From an uncultured Bacteroidota bacterium (GTDB lineage Bacteria; Bacteroidota; Bacteroidia; Chitinophagales; Chitinophagaceae): DNA of 64,000 nucleotides. The translations under genes were made by a program, and so were the position numbers. This document shows positions 36,062 through 44,522 of the stretch, piece by piece; the first letter of the stretch is position 1; each line of letters starts with the position of its first letter. The DNA is taken from assembly GCA_903877645.1 (NCBI GenBank), contig CAIRES010000048.1:1-64000 (forward strand). Direction: 5' to 3'. A model generated the notes under the pieces. That model did not search any database. It was not told where the DNA came from and saw only the letters and a program-made list of their open reading frames with translations.

Positions 36062-37750
36062 ATGATATCATTGAAGAAATGGAGTAAGGCAAAAGGGTTT
36101 ATTGCAGGCGTGGTATTGACGGCAACAGCATTTTTGTTTATTCGTGCGCGCACAAGTGACCCCTATTTCGAAATATCGAAGAACCTGGATATATACACCA
36201 ACCTTTTTAAGGAACTGAACACCTACTATGTGGACCCGATAGAGCCGGGCAAGCTCGTAAAAATAGGCGTGGATGCCATGCTGGAAGACCTGGACCCTTA
36301 TACCAATTACATCACCGAATCGGACATAGAGGAGTACGAATTTGTGACCACCGGCAAGTATGGCGGTATAGGCGCCAGTATGCGCCGCAAGGGTGATGAA
36401 ATATACATAGGCGATGTATACGAGAATAGCCCAGCGCAGAAATCCGGTCTGCACCCCGGCGACCAGGTGGTAGCCATAGACAAGCAGGAAGTAAAGGGAA
36501 AAAGCATTGAAGACCTGAGTGTGCTACTGAAGGGTTCGCCCGGCACACAGATCGCTATGCGGATAAAGGACGCCTTCAATCATACCGAATCTGAGAAGAT
36601 GGTACAGCGTGGCGAGATAGCCATATCCAGTGTGCCTTATGCTGCATTGATAGGGCCTCATAATGATATTGCCTTCGTGCGGCTCACGCAGTTCACGCAG
36701 GGGTGCGCGCGGCAGGTGAAGGATGCCTACGACAGCTTGCAAAAAGTACAGCCTGCACTGAAAGGGCTGGTGCTGGACCTGAGGAATAATCCCGGCGGGC
36801 TGCTGGAAGAAGCGGTGGCGTTGTGCAACATATTTGTAGACAAGAACCAACTGGTGGTGAGCACCAAGGGTAAGATACCCGACCTGGATAAGGAATACAA
36901 AACGCCCGGCAATGTATGGAACAAAGACCTGCCGCTGACCGTGCTGGTGAACCATTCATCGGCATCGGCATCAGAGATAGTAGCAGGTACGATGCAGGAC
37001 CTGGACAGGGGCGTGATCATAGGCGAGCGCTCGTATGGCAAGGGGCTGGTGCAGGTAACCAGGCCACTGGGCTTTAATGCCCGCCTGAAGCTGACCATAG
37101 CCCGCTACTATACGCCCAGCGGCCGCTGTATACAGGCCATAGACTATGCCCACCGCAATGCCGACGGTAGTGTGGGCTATGTGCCCGACTCGTTGAAAAA
37201 AGCATTTAAAACAAAGGATGGCCGCGTGGTGCTGAGTGGTGGTGGCATAGAGCCCGATGTGCACCTGAAGGACGAACCGATGAGCATGATAGCCGTGACG
37301 CTGTACACAAAAAATTACCTGTTTGACTATGCTACTGACTATGCAGGCAAGCACCCGTCTATTGCACCAGCCAGCAGCTTTACCCTTACTGATGCTGAGT
37401 TCACTCAATTTGCCAAGTGGGTAGAGAACAAAGATTACTCTTACAAAACAGAAACGGAAGAAGGACTGGACTCCCTGATGAAGATAGCGGAAAGGGAGAA
37501 ATACTATGACGAAACAAAGGGCGAATTTGACGCGCTACGCTCAAAGCTATCGCACGATAAAAAACAGGACCTGCTGAAACACAAAGAGCAGGTGAAGGAA
37601 ATGCTGGAAAATGAGATCGCCTCGCGCTACTACTACACCCGCGGCCGTATAGCCCAGGGCCTGCAGTACGATAAAGAGCTGGATAAGGCACTGGCACTGC
37701 TCAATACTCCTGCGGAGTACAAAGGCCTGCTGGTGCCGAAGGGGAAATAG
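36062..37750 (+). CDS. S41-family carboxy-terminal processing protease (CtpA type)
   Basis: A 562-residue protease anchored by an N-terminal membrane helix (about 12-28). The PDZ domain (about 90-175) contains YGGIGASM and NSPAQKSGLHPGDQVVAID. The S41 core has GLVLDLRNNPGGLLEEAV, the catalytic Ser in NHSSASASEIVAG and the catalytic Lys in RSYGKGLVQVTRPL. The Glu/Lys-rich C-terminal 150 residues are typical of Bacteroidota members. It probably processes C-termini of periplasmic or exported proteins. A strong terminator follows. Confidence 0.95.
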   Translation: MISLKKWSKAKGFIAGVVLTATAFLFIRARTSDPYFEISKNLDIYTNLFKELNTYYVDPIEPGKLVKIGVDAMLEDLDPYTNYITESDIEEYEFVTTGKYGGIGASMRRKGDEIYIGDVYENSPAQKSGLHPGDQVVAIDKQEVKGKSIEDLSVLLKGSPGTQIAMRIKDAFNHTESEKMVQRGEIAISSVPYAALIGPHNDIAFVRLTQFTQGCARQVKDAYDSLQKVQPALKGLVLDLRNNPGGLLEEAVALCNIFVDKNQLVVSTKGKIPDLDKEYKTPGNVWNKDLPLTVLVNHSSASASEIVAGTMQDLDRGVIIGERSYGKGLVQVTRPLGFNARLKLTIARYYTPSGRCIQAIDYAHRNADGSVGYVPDSLKKAFKTKDGRVVLSGGGIEPDVHLKDEPMSMIAVTLYTKNYLFDYATDYAGKHPSIAPASSFTLTDAEFTQFAKWVENKDYSYKTETEEGLDSLMKIAEREKYYDETKGEFDALRSKLSHDKKQDLLKHKEQVKEMLENEIASRYYYTRGRIAQGLQYDKELDKALALLNTPAEYKGLLVPKGK

Positions 37751-37772
37751 AAGTAATTGACAATAAAACGGA

Positions 37773-37809
37773 ATGAAGGACGTTGTTACTAACATCCTTC
37801 ATTTTTTTT
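37773..37809 (+). terminator. Terminator abutting the next gene's start codon
   Basis: ATGAAGGACGTT (37773-37784), loop GTTACT, AACATCCTTCAT (37791-37802), then T8. The ATG of the lipoprotein gene follows immediately at 37810. Confidence 0.8.
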
Positions 37810-38640
37810 ATGCCCAGATTGATCATTATTATTGCTTTGTTATTGGTTATTGGTGCCGGATCTTGTAAAAGGGGAGGCAGCGCTCCGGCGTATTTAACGG
37901 GTATTCCGTGGAATCTTGACTCCCTTTTACCTGACATAGAGACAACACAATTAACGACGACAAACTACATGGATGTAACCGGCGCATTTGTTGCAAATAA
38001 AACTACAGGGAGCTTAACTGATACTTCAGGTATCACTATCGCATACAACAGAGGGTGGCAAGCTGCTGTATTCTCGGGAGATTCTACCGGAGTAAGTTTG
38101 GTGTCGGTAAATGGTACACCATTGGTCACCACTTATCGATATAATCCTTTCTTTTGTCACTATGATGGCTCTATTGTAACCTGGAATGAAGGTGGTATTA
38201 ATCATTGGGAAACTCCGGGCTCTTCTTTAGTACCGGTAATTGCAGAAGATGTGTCAGGAACAATGCCTACACTCTCCCGGGCTTTACCTACAAGTATAGA
38301 CACCACCAGGGACTTTACTTTTACATTTAATGGAGACAATACCTCAAATGCTGATTATGGGTTTGTTATTATTTATGGTGGGCATAGTCGCTTTCCAGAT
38401 TTGATGCCGATGACGAGCAATGTAGTAAGTGCAAGAGGTGGAACAGTTACATTTCCTGTAGCAAGCCTAAAGCATCTGTGCAATATGAACATCAGGCCAA
38501 GCTTGACAACATACGATCCTATATGCTACGGTGGCTACATCATGATCGTCCTCTACAATCATGAAACTCATTTTTTCGGTGGTAAGCCTTATGCCTTCGT
38601 GCGGCAGCGGGAATACTTGGGGTCAGTGAAGTTCATGTAA
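37810..38640 (+). CDS. Hypothetical lipoprotein
   Basis: A protein of about 276 residues, starting at ATG 37810 (MPRLIIIIALLLVIGAGSC). The lipobox is GAGSC with Cys at about 19. The mature region is beta-rich, with GIPWNLDSLLPDIETTQ, TFTFNGDNTSNADYGFVIIYGG and a pair of later cysteines (LCNMNIRPS, DPICYGGYIMIVLYNHETHF). No family recognised. The start lies directly behind the ctpA terminator with no room for a separate promoter box, so expression may depend on read-through or on a promoter inside ctpA. Confidence 0.75.
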   Translation: MPRLIIIIALLLVIGAGSCKRGGSAPAYLTGIPWNLDSLLPDIETTQLTTTNYMDVTGAFVANKTTGSLTDTSGITIAYNRGWQAAVFSGDSTGVSLVSVNGTPLVTTYRYNPFFCHYDGSIVTWNEGGINHWETPGSSLVPVIAEDVSGTMPTLSRALPTSIDTTRDFTFTFNGDNTSNADYGFVIIYGGHSRFPDLMPMTSNVVSARGGTVTFPVASLKHLCNMNIRPSLTTYDPICYGGYIMIVLYNHETHFFGGKPYAFVRQREYLGSVKFM

Positions 38641-38641
38641 A

Positions 38642-39202
38642 TCACATATCCGCCCAGTTCTTCAACAACTGCAACCCATATTCAGTGCCCACAGATTCCG
38701 GGTGGAATTGCACTCCCGTACACGGATATTGATTGTGGACAAGCGCCATTACTGTGCCGTCTGCGGTATGTGCGGTAGCCTGCAATGCGGTGTTTTTAAA
38801 TCCGGTGACGGCAAGTGAGTGATACCGCATCACGGTAAACGGCGATAGGATATTATTGAATAGCGCGTGGCCGTTGTGGGTTACCTCGCTTGTCTTGCCA
38901 TGCATGGGGTAGCTGGTATGCACCAGCTCTGCCCCGAAGTACATACCCAGCGCCTGGTGCCCGAGGCATACACCCAGTATCGGTATCTGCTGATGAAAAT
39001 GATCTATGGCAGCCATGGTGATGCCCGCCTGCAAAGGTGTTTCCGGCCCGGGGGAAATGATGAGCCGGGAGGGGTCGAGCGCGATCAACTGCTGTAGCGA
39101 CACCTCATCATTTCTGACCACGGTACATTCATTGCCTGTTTGCAACAGGTAGTGCTGCAATATGTAGGTGAAGGAATCGTAATTATCAATGAGCACCCAC
39201 AT
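38642..39202 (-). CDS. pabA: Glutamine amidotransferase, anthranilate/aminodeoxychorismate synthase component II
   Basis: A 187-residue class I glutamine amidotransferase, starting at ATG 39202 (MWVLIDNYDSFTYIL, the family start). The catalytic Cys is in GVCLGHQALG and the His/Glu pair in GVQFHPESVGTEYG; SPGPETPLQAG is the PabA/TrpG block. It supplies ammonia for p-aminobenzoate (folate) or anthranilate (tryptophan) synthesis. Without a trp neighbourhood, PabA is the better guess. It overlaps the 3' end of cvpA by 17 bp and is the last gene of yqeY-cvpA-pabA. Confidence 0.92.
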   Translation of the reverse strand: MWVLIDNYDSFTYILQHYLLQTGNECTVVRNDEVSLQQLIALDPSRLIISPGPETPLQAGITMAAIDHFHQQIPILGVCLGHQALGMYFGAELVHTSYPMHGKTSEVTHNGHALFNNILSPFTVMRYHSLAVTGFKNTALQATAHTADGTVMALVHNQYPCTGVQFHPESVGTEYGLQLLKNWADM

Positions 39203-39740
39203 GCTGCGGCGGTTTGTTGTTGAGGGAGTCAAAATAATGTTCAAGGTTGGCGAAGGTGTCTTTGGCAAAAGGCAATAATTTGCCTGCCTGTTCAAAGACC
39301 CACGGAGCGAGTTTGGATAGCCACGAGTAGGTTTTGGATGCTGCTATGGTCTCGGGGGTAATGATGTTCATACGGTTGCCCAGCCAAAGGAAAGAGCTCC
39401 ATAGCACAGCGCCAAGGAAGGCATACATAATACCGCCCACCAGTTTATTCACCACACCCAGCATCATGCCCTCCAGCGCCTTCTCTATCAGCTTGGCGAT
39501 CAGGCGCACAATGAGTACCACCCCTATGAAGAGGACGATATAACTGACCACCTGCGCCCAGCCGCTGGTGATGTAGCCCTTCTCCAAAAGCCACGCAGCC
39601 AGCGATTGCGACAGCTTCAGCGCGCAGATGATACCCAACAGTATGGCCAGTACAGAAAAAGCGGCTACAATAGCACCTTTCATGTAGCCGCGGATAAAAA
39701 ATAAAGCAATAAGGATGATCCCTACGATGTCTAATATCAT
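39186..39740 (-). CDS. cvpA: CvpA-family membrane protein
   Basis: A 184-residue inner-membrane protein with about four helices: residues 3-20, 25-45, 60-85 and 98-120. The family N-terminus MILDIVGIILIALFFIRGYMKGAI is present, as is VNKLVGGIMYAFLGAVLWSSFLW. CvpA was named for colicin V production and is linked to envelope homeostasis. Middle gene of a tight operon: 8 bp after yqeY and overlapping pabA. Confidence 0.9.
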   Translation of the reverse strand: MILDIVGIILIALFFIRGYMKGAIVAAFSVLAILLGIICALKLSQSLAAWLLEKGYITSGWAQVVSYIVLFIGVVLIVRLIAKLIEKALEGMMLGVVNKLVGGIMYAFLGAVLWSSFLWLGNRMNIITPETIAASKTYSWLSKLAPWVFEQAGKLLPFAKDTFANLEHYFDSLNNKPPQHVGAH

Positions 39741-39748
39741 GGATCAGC

Positions 39749-40201
39749 CTATTGCGCCAGCAGTTGTTTCACCATATCAGATATGGCTTTACTGGCGGTT
39801 TTGCCGGCCAGTTGTTTGGAGGCTACGCCCATTACCTTCCCTATATCAGCAAGTGATTTGGCCCCTACCTGTGCTATGATAGCGCTCACTTCGGCCTTCA
39901 GTTCGTCGGGGGTAAGTTGTTGCGGCAGAAATTTTTCTATGATCGCCAGCTCTTCCCTTTCTTTTGACGCCAGGTCTTCGCGGTTTTGTTTTTCAAATAT
40001 CTCCAGCGAGTCGCGGCGTTGCTTGGCCAGTTTTTGCAGCATTTTGCTTTCGGTGGCTTCGTCTATAGCGCCGTTCGCACCTTCTGATGTTTTTTCGATG
40101 ATGATGGCGGCTTTTATAGCCCTGAGGGTACGCAGCGCGGCTTCGTCTTTGGCGCGCATAGCATTCTTCAGTTCTTCCATTACTTTTTCTTCAAGTGCCA
40201 T
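39749..40201 (-). CDS. GatB/YqeY-domain protein
   Basis: A 150-residue YqeY-family protein: MALEEKVMEELKNAMRAKDEAALRTLRAIKAAI, then KLAKQRRDSLEIFEKQNREDLASKEREELAIIEKFLPQQL and a C-terminal helical tail domain ending KAISDMVKQLLAQ. The tail domain resembles the tRNA-binding end of GatB, but the protein has no amidotransferase core. Its role is uncertain. First gene of the yqeY-cvpA-pabA operon. Confidence 0.93.
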   Translation of the reverse strand: MALEEKVMEELKNAMRAKDEAALRTLRAIKAAIIIEKTSEGANGAIDEATESKMLQKLAKQRRDSLEIFEKQNREDLASKEREELAIIEKFLPQQLTPDELKAEVSAIIAQVGAKSLADIGKVMGVASKQLAGKTASKAISDMVKQLLAQ

Positions 40202-40435
40202 TTGTTTATTTTTTTGGTGTTTGTGTATGTAAAGCAGGCAAAAATAACATCTGCCGCGCTATTCATAAAGATACAATAATACAAATAATCCCGCCCCTAC
40301 CCGCTCACCTGCAGATAGTCAATGGCTATATTAATTTACCCAACTATTTGTTAAACACCCGTGCCCGATGCCCGAAACCATGCTATATTCCTTACTTTTA
40401 CTCATCTTTTTACAGCTACATCAATATATTTTATC

Positions 40436-40969
40436 GTGAAGAATTTCCGCCATATTATTATTACTGCTTTGCTCACCATAGGGGCGTTTAGCTCTATTAT
40501 ATATATCAGTAGCTGTAAAGATAAGTGTGGCAGCACTACCTGTCAGAACGGTGGTACCTGCTCCTCTAATGTGTGTATATGTCCTACCGGCTATTCGGGT
40601 AGCAGTTGCTCTACCGGGTGGAGTACTGTATACCTCGGCACCTATAACTGTACAAGAGCCAATTGCAGCCCGGCAGTAACAACGGTCAACAACTGGCAGA
40701 GCGTCATCACAGTAGATGCATCCAACAGCGGGTATACGGTAGACATTTCCAACTTTGATGGTGGCAATACCACTGTGGTAGCTATAGTGGACAGCGTTAT
40801 CAATGGTAAAAGCCATATGACTATCAGCCCCGCTGCAGGTTCTTATGGTGTAAATGCTACCGGTACCTTTGACAGCACGGGCAATGTGATCAACCTGGAG
40901 TTTACCGCTGCAGGTGTAGGTGGCGCAGGTGGCTATCGCTGCAACATGGTGATGACAAAAATACTTTAG
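40436..40969 (+). CDS. EGF-like domain lipoprotein
   Basis: A 177-residue lipoprotein beginning at a GTG (40436): MKNFRHIIITALLTIGAFSSIIYISSC gives a good signal with a serine-serine-cysteine lipobox. A single EGF-like module follows (CGSTTCQNGGTCSSNVCICPTG and YSGSSC). Then comes a beta-sandwich-like domain of about 110 residues (WSTVYLGTYNCTRANCSPAVTTVNNWQSVITVDAS) ending NMVMTKIL. This EGF-plus-beta-domain lipoprotein plan is common in Chitinophagaceae. Function unknown. The ATG at 40361 would add a long non-signal leader and is less likely. Confidence 0.75.
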   Translation: MKNFRHIIITALLTIGAFSSIIYISSCKDKCGSTTCQNGGTCSSNVCICPTGYSGSSCSTGWSTVYLGTYNCTRANCSPAVTTVNNWQSVITVDASNSGYTVDISNFDGGNTTVVAIVDSVINGKSHMTISPAAGSYGVNATGTFDSTGNVINLEFTAAGVGGAGGYRCNMVMTKIL

Positions 40970-40983
40970 TCTGAATCCGGCTG

Positions 40984-41760
40984 TTACTTCCCTTTAAATT
41001 CAGGTTTTCTTTTTTGCAGGAATGCCATCACCCCTTCTCCAAAGTCGTGGGTGCTGCCGGCAAGTCCCTGCACTTCCATTTCCATATCCAGTTGCTGCTC
41101 AAGTGTGTGGTCGAATGTGCTGTTGAGCAGGCGTTTGGTGAGTCCAATTCCCTTTGTAGGCATCTGTGCGAGGTTCACAGCCATCTGTTTGCTTTCTGCT
41201 TCAAACACGTCATCGGCAAAAGATTTGTAGATCATGCCCATAGCCACAGCATCCTTTGCGCTTACTTTTTCTGCCGTCATCATCAGTGCTGCAGCACGCT
41301 GCATGCCCACCAGCCGGGGCAGCATATAAGTACCGCCGCTATCGGGTATCAATCCTATTTTGCTGAATGCCTGCAGGAAGGAGGCGCTCTCATTGGCCAG
41401 CACGATGTCGCAGGCCAGGGCTATATTGGCACCGGCACCGGCGGCTATGCCATTTACTGCTGCTATAATGGGCTTCTCGATATGGCGCAGGCGCAGGATG
41501 GTGGCATTGTAGTGGTCGCGCACCATGCGGGCAAACTCTTCGGGTGTGGGGTTGATGGCCTCGGCAAGATCCTGGCCGGCACAAAAGCCCTTGCCTGCAC
41601 CAGTGATGTAGATACAGCGTACCTCGTCGTCTTTTTCACACTCATCGAGGTAGCCCTGCAGGGCCATCGCCATTTCACGGTTGAAGCTGTTGTATTTATC
41701 GGGGCGGTTGAGGGTAATATACCCTACGCCATTCTCTTTAATGAAAAGTACTGCGCTCAT
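40984..41760 (-). CDS. Enoyl-CoA isomerase/hydratase, PaaG-like
   Basis: A 258-residue crotonase-fold enzyme. LNRPDKYNSFN, CAGQDLAEA (oxyanion hole) and NGIAAGAGANIALACDIVLA replace the GGG-CE of true hydratases, and FSKIGLIPDSGGTYMLPRLVG carries Asp rather than Glu. This pattern fits PaaG (ring-1,2-epoxyphenylacetyl-CoA isomerase) rather than a simple hydratase. No other paa genes adjoin it, although a PaaY-like protein is encoded at 25581-26189. ATG is 4 nt after a perfect TAACTTTG box. Confidence 0.88.
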   Translation of the reverse strand: MSAVLFIKENGVGYITLNRPDKYNSFNREMAMALQGYLDECEKDDEVRCIYITGAGKGFCAGQDLAEAINPTPEEFARMVRDHYNATILRLRHIEKPIIAAVNGIAAGAGANIALACDIVLANESASFLQAFSKIGLIPDSGGTYMLPRLVGMQRAAALMMTAEKVSAKDAVAMGMIYKSFADDVFEAESKQMAVNLAQMPTKGIGLTKRLLNSTFDHTLEQQLDMEMEVQGLAGSTHDFGEGVMAFLQKRKPEFKGK

Positions 41761-41764
41761 AAGC

Positions 41765-41772
41765 CAAAGTTA
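41765..41772 (-). promoter_or_regulatory. -7 promoter box TAACTTTG, 4 nt before the ATG
   Basis: Perfect TAnnTTTG on the minus strand with spacer GCTT to the PaaG-like gene. Confidence 0.55.
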
Positions 41773-41823
41773 AGCGAAAAAACAAAGTGCGCTACACCCC
41801 CTGGTTGCGACGAACTCACCAAA

Positions 41824-44217
41824 TCATGATTTTCGCTTGATGCCAAAATCAAGCCGGTAATAGAATATGGGCAGGAAGCCGAGCTGGTACTGGTAATAAT
41901 AGGGGTCCTTGCCCAGTTGTGCCAATGTATAGCTGTAGGTATCAGAGAGTACATTTTTGGTATTGAATACATTCACCAGGTCCAGCCCGATCTCATGCGT
42001 TACCCTTTTTGCGTTGATGCGGTAGCCCAGCTTTATATCCGTGCGAAAGTAGGGTTGAAATTGCAGGCTGTTTCTCTGGCTGTCTACCACTACCACATCG
42101 CCGAGTTTATTGGATGCTGCGGTATCTACCGGTGAATAGAGCTTGCCGCCTATATAAGTGACCTTGATACCGGTGATGAGGGTGCTGTACTTACCTATCT
42201 TTTTTTCGTAGCCGCCCAGCAGGTTCAGCGCATAATGGCTGTTGTAATCGGTGTTGCGGAACACACCATCATTTCCTTTTGCTTTGGAGTCGAATACCGA
42301 GCCTGTGAGCAATACATAATAGCCGTGACTAAATGTTTTTTCCAGTGTGGCCTCGAAGCCGTAGTTGTAGCCCAGCCCGGTATTCTGCAAAGTGCCCGGA
42401 AAATCCCTGGAGTAGCCCGTACCCTGGTCGAGTGTGGAGTAGGAAGAACCTGCCCTTGTTTCCACGGGCACATCAAAGAGGTATTGGTAGTACGTCTCTA
42501 ATTTCAGCCGCAGTGTTTTAGATAATGCTTTATCGTACCCCAGTATAAAATGGTGGCTGCGGGTAAAGCCCACATTCTTATTGTTCATCACCCTATTGGT
42601 ATCTATTGCAAAGTACTGGTACAGTTGCTGCATCTCGCTGTGCAGGCCATACCCTGCGGTGATCACGTCACTATTGCTCACCGCCCACCTCATGCCTACG
42701 CGTGGCTCCAGGGATTCAGAACCGTTGAGGGTCAGGTATTGCGCATGCAGCCCTGCTGTGAAGGTGAGTGCATCGGATGGGCGGTACTTATATTGGGCAT
42801 ATGCCTGCACCAGGTCTGTGCCTCCGCTGAAATCCTCGCGGTGTTCCCAATCTTGCCGGGTGGGTGGGTACTGCCTGCTGCTGTCCGTGAGGTTCAGGTG
42901 GTAGTAGTTATTCACTATACCCACCTTGATCGTTTGCTTTTGGGAGATCTTTTTATTGATATACCAATGTGCCACCGTACTGGTGGTGGCAAAATCGTAG
43001 CCCAGTATGTTCTTTAGTGAGTCGACAGCGAATGTGGTGGCATCGCGGAAGATGTAGTTGTGGTGGGCATTAACGTCGGTGCCCGTTTCGGCAACAGTGA
43101 ATTTGGTGAACGTAGTGGAGTTGATGGTATGGCTGTAGGTAGCGCCTATGATGCCGGTGTTGGAGGTAAAGTATTGATCGCGGTCGCTTTCACCATACAG
43201 TTCGCTGGTGGGCTGGGTCTCATTACTCACGATCAGGTTGATGTTGCTGAGGCCGCCGATACCGAAGACCGCTATATCTGATTTTTTGCCGATGGGGAAG
43301 TTGAGCTTGAAGGTGGCATCCTGGTAATTGGGTACTGATGTGGTGCCTATTTTAATATTCAGGCCCTGGAACAATTGCAAAGTAGAGTAGCGGTAAGTAA
43401 ACAAAAACGAAGATCCGTTGTTACGCGACAGCGGCCCTTCTGCCGCCAGCTCAGTGCCCAGGAAGCCGAACTGCCCCGTAAATTCATACTTATCGTTATT
43501 GCCATTGCGCAGTTTCACATCAAACACACCGGCTACGGCATCGCCGTATTCGGCAGGAAATGCGCCCATAAAGAAATCACTGTTGGCCAGCGTCTTGTTG
43601 TTCAGTATGCTCACCGGGCCGCCCGTAGTGCCGGGTATATTAAAATGACTGGGGTTGGGTATGTCTACGCCTTCTACGCGCCACAACACACCTTGCGGAC
43701 TGTTGCCACGGATGATGATGTCATTGCGCGAATCGTCCCCTCCCTGCACCCCGGCAAAGTTGGATGCCATACGCGCGGGGTCGGCGCGGCTGCCGGCATA
43801 GCGTTCTGTTTCCTGCACATCAAAGGTCTTGGTGCTCACTATGGCCATATCATTAATGTGCTCGCGCTTGCTGCTCACCATTACCTCTTTCATTTTTATG
43901 GCGCTTTCTTCCAGTTCCACTGGCAGCACCACTTCCTTGGCGCTGGTTACCAGCACATCATTCATCGTCACACTCTGGTAGCCCACATAAGATATGGTAA
44001 TGGTGTGCTTGCCTACCGGCACACTGTCTATAGCAAAATGCCCGTCTATATCCGATATTGCGCCTATGCCGGGGCTCACATCACTTATGGCCACACTCAC
44101 ACCCATCAGCGGCGTTTTAGATTCCTTGTCTGCTACGGTTCCTTTTATACGTTGATTGCGCTGCGCTATAGCTATCACAGGCAGTAATAACATCAGGAGA
44201 AGTAAGTTGCGGGCCAT
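41824..44217 (-). CDS. TonB-dependent receptor with carboxypeptidase-like regulatory domain
   Basis: A 797-residue outer-membrane receptor. After a signal peptide (MARNLLLLMLLLPVIAIA/Q) there is a carboxypeptidase-D regulatory-like domain (IKGTVADKESKTPLMGVSVAI to ITISYVGYQSVTM, about 24-90). The plug domain (about 115-225) has GNSPQGVLWRVEGVDIPNPSHF, and a 22-strand-type barrel ends in LDFGIKRKS. It lacks a SusD partner and is less like SusC than like general TonB-dependent transporters. Substrate unknown. It is divergent from the amidohydrolase gene across a region with a large inverted repeat. Confidence 0.92.
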   Translation of the reverse strand: MARNLLLLMLLLPVIAIAQRNQRIKGTVADKESKTPLMGVSVAISDVSPGIGAISDIDGHFAIDSVPVGKHTITISYVGYQSVTMNDVLVTSAKEVVLPVELEESAIKMKEVMVSSKREHINDMAIVSTKTFDVQETERYAGSRADPARMASNFAGVQGGDDSRNDIIIRGNSPQGVLWRVEGVDIPNPSHFNIPGTTGGPVSILNNKTLANSDFFMGAFPAEYGDAVAGVFDVKLRNGNNDKYEFTGQFGFLGTELAAEGPLSRNNGSSFLFTYRYSTLQLFQGLNIKIGTTSVPNYQDATFKLNFPIGKKSDIAVFGIGGLSNINLIVSNETQPTSELYGESDRDQYFTSNTGIIGATYSHTINSTTFTKFTVAETGTDVNAHHNYIFRDATTFAVDSLKNILGYDFATTSTVAHWYINKKISQKQTIKVGIVNNYYHLNLTDSSRQYPPTRQDWEHREDFSGGTDLVQAYAQYKYRPSDALTFTAGLHAQYLTLNGSESLEPRVGMRWAVSNSDVITAGYGLHSEMQQLYQYFAIDTNRVMNNKNVGFTRSHHFILGYDKALSKTLRLKLETYYQYLFDVPVETRAGSSYSTLDQGTGYSRDFPGTLQNTGLGYNYGFEATLEKTFSHGYYVLLTGSVFDSKAKGNDGVFRNTDYNSHYALNLLGGYEKKIGKYSTLITGIKVTYIGGKLYSPVDTAASNKLGDVVVVDSQRNSLQFQPYFRTDIKLGYRINAKRVTHEIGLDLVNVFNTKNVLSDTYSYTLAQLGKDPYYYQYQLGFLPIFYYRLDFGIKRKS

Positions 44218-44330
44218 AAGCTTTTCTTTATTTGCAGTAAGATAGACAAAGCCTTTTATATCCCGAAGTGATTAAGTTGATCTCATTAAGATCGCAAGAC
44301 AAATAGATGAACGAATTGCGCGATTTTTCC

Positions 44331-44438
44331 ACCACATAGGCACATAGGCCACATAGGGGAGTAACGTATGCACGTATGTGTACTCAAATTCGCGCAGGTC
44401 AGAGAGCATAGGCTATGTGGTCTATGTGCCTATGTGGT
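44331..44438. repeat. 26-bp near-perfect inverted repeat with internal CACATAGG units
   Basis: The left arm (44331-44356) is built of CCACATAGG/CACATAGG units. The right arm (44413-44438) is its reverse complement with one mismatch. The spacer is 56 bp. It lies between the divergent TonB receptor and amidohydrolase genes, in a gap of about 300 bp with no other gene. Confidence 0.85.
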
Positions 44439-44496
44439 AGCATCAGATAGTACGGGAGTTATCATGTTTAAGTTCGGGTATTACAGGTGTATTATC

Positions 44497-44504
44497 TACT
44501 TTTA
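44497..44504 (+). promoter_or_regulatory. -7-like box TACTTTTA (amidohydrolase)
   Basis: TAnnTTTG with one mismatch, 18 nt upstream of the preferred TTG start at 44523. Confidence 0.35.
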
Positions 44505-44522
44505 CACTCTAAAACCATCCAT

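Noticed and set aside
44331-44438. CRISPR array
   Set aside because: The CACATAGG units form one inverted pair with unequal internal units, not regularly spaced direct repeats with unique spacers, and no cas genes are present.
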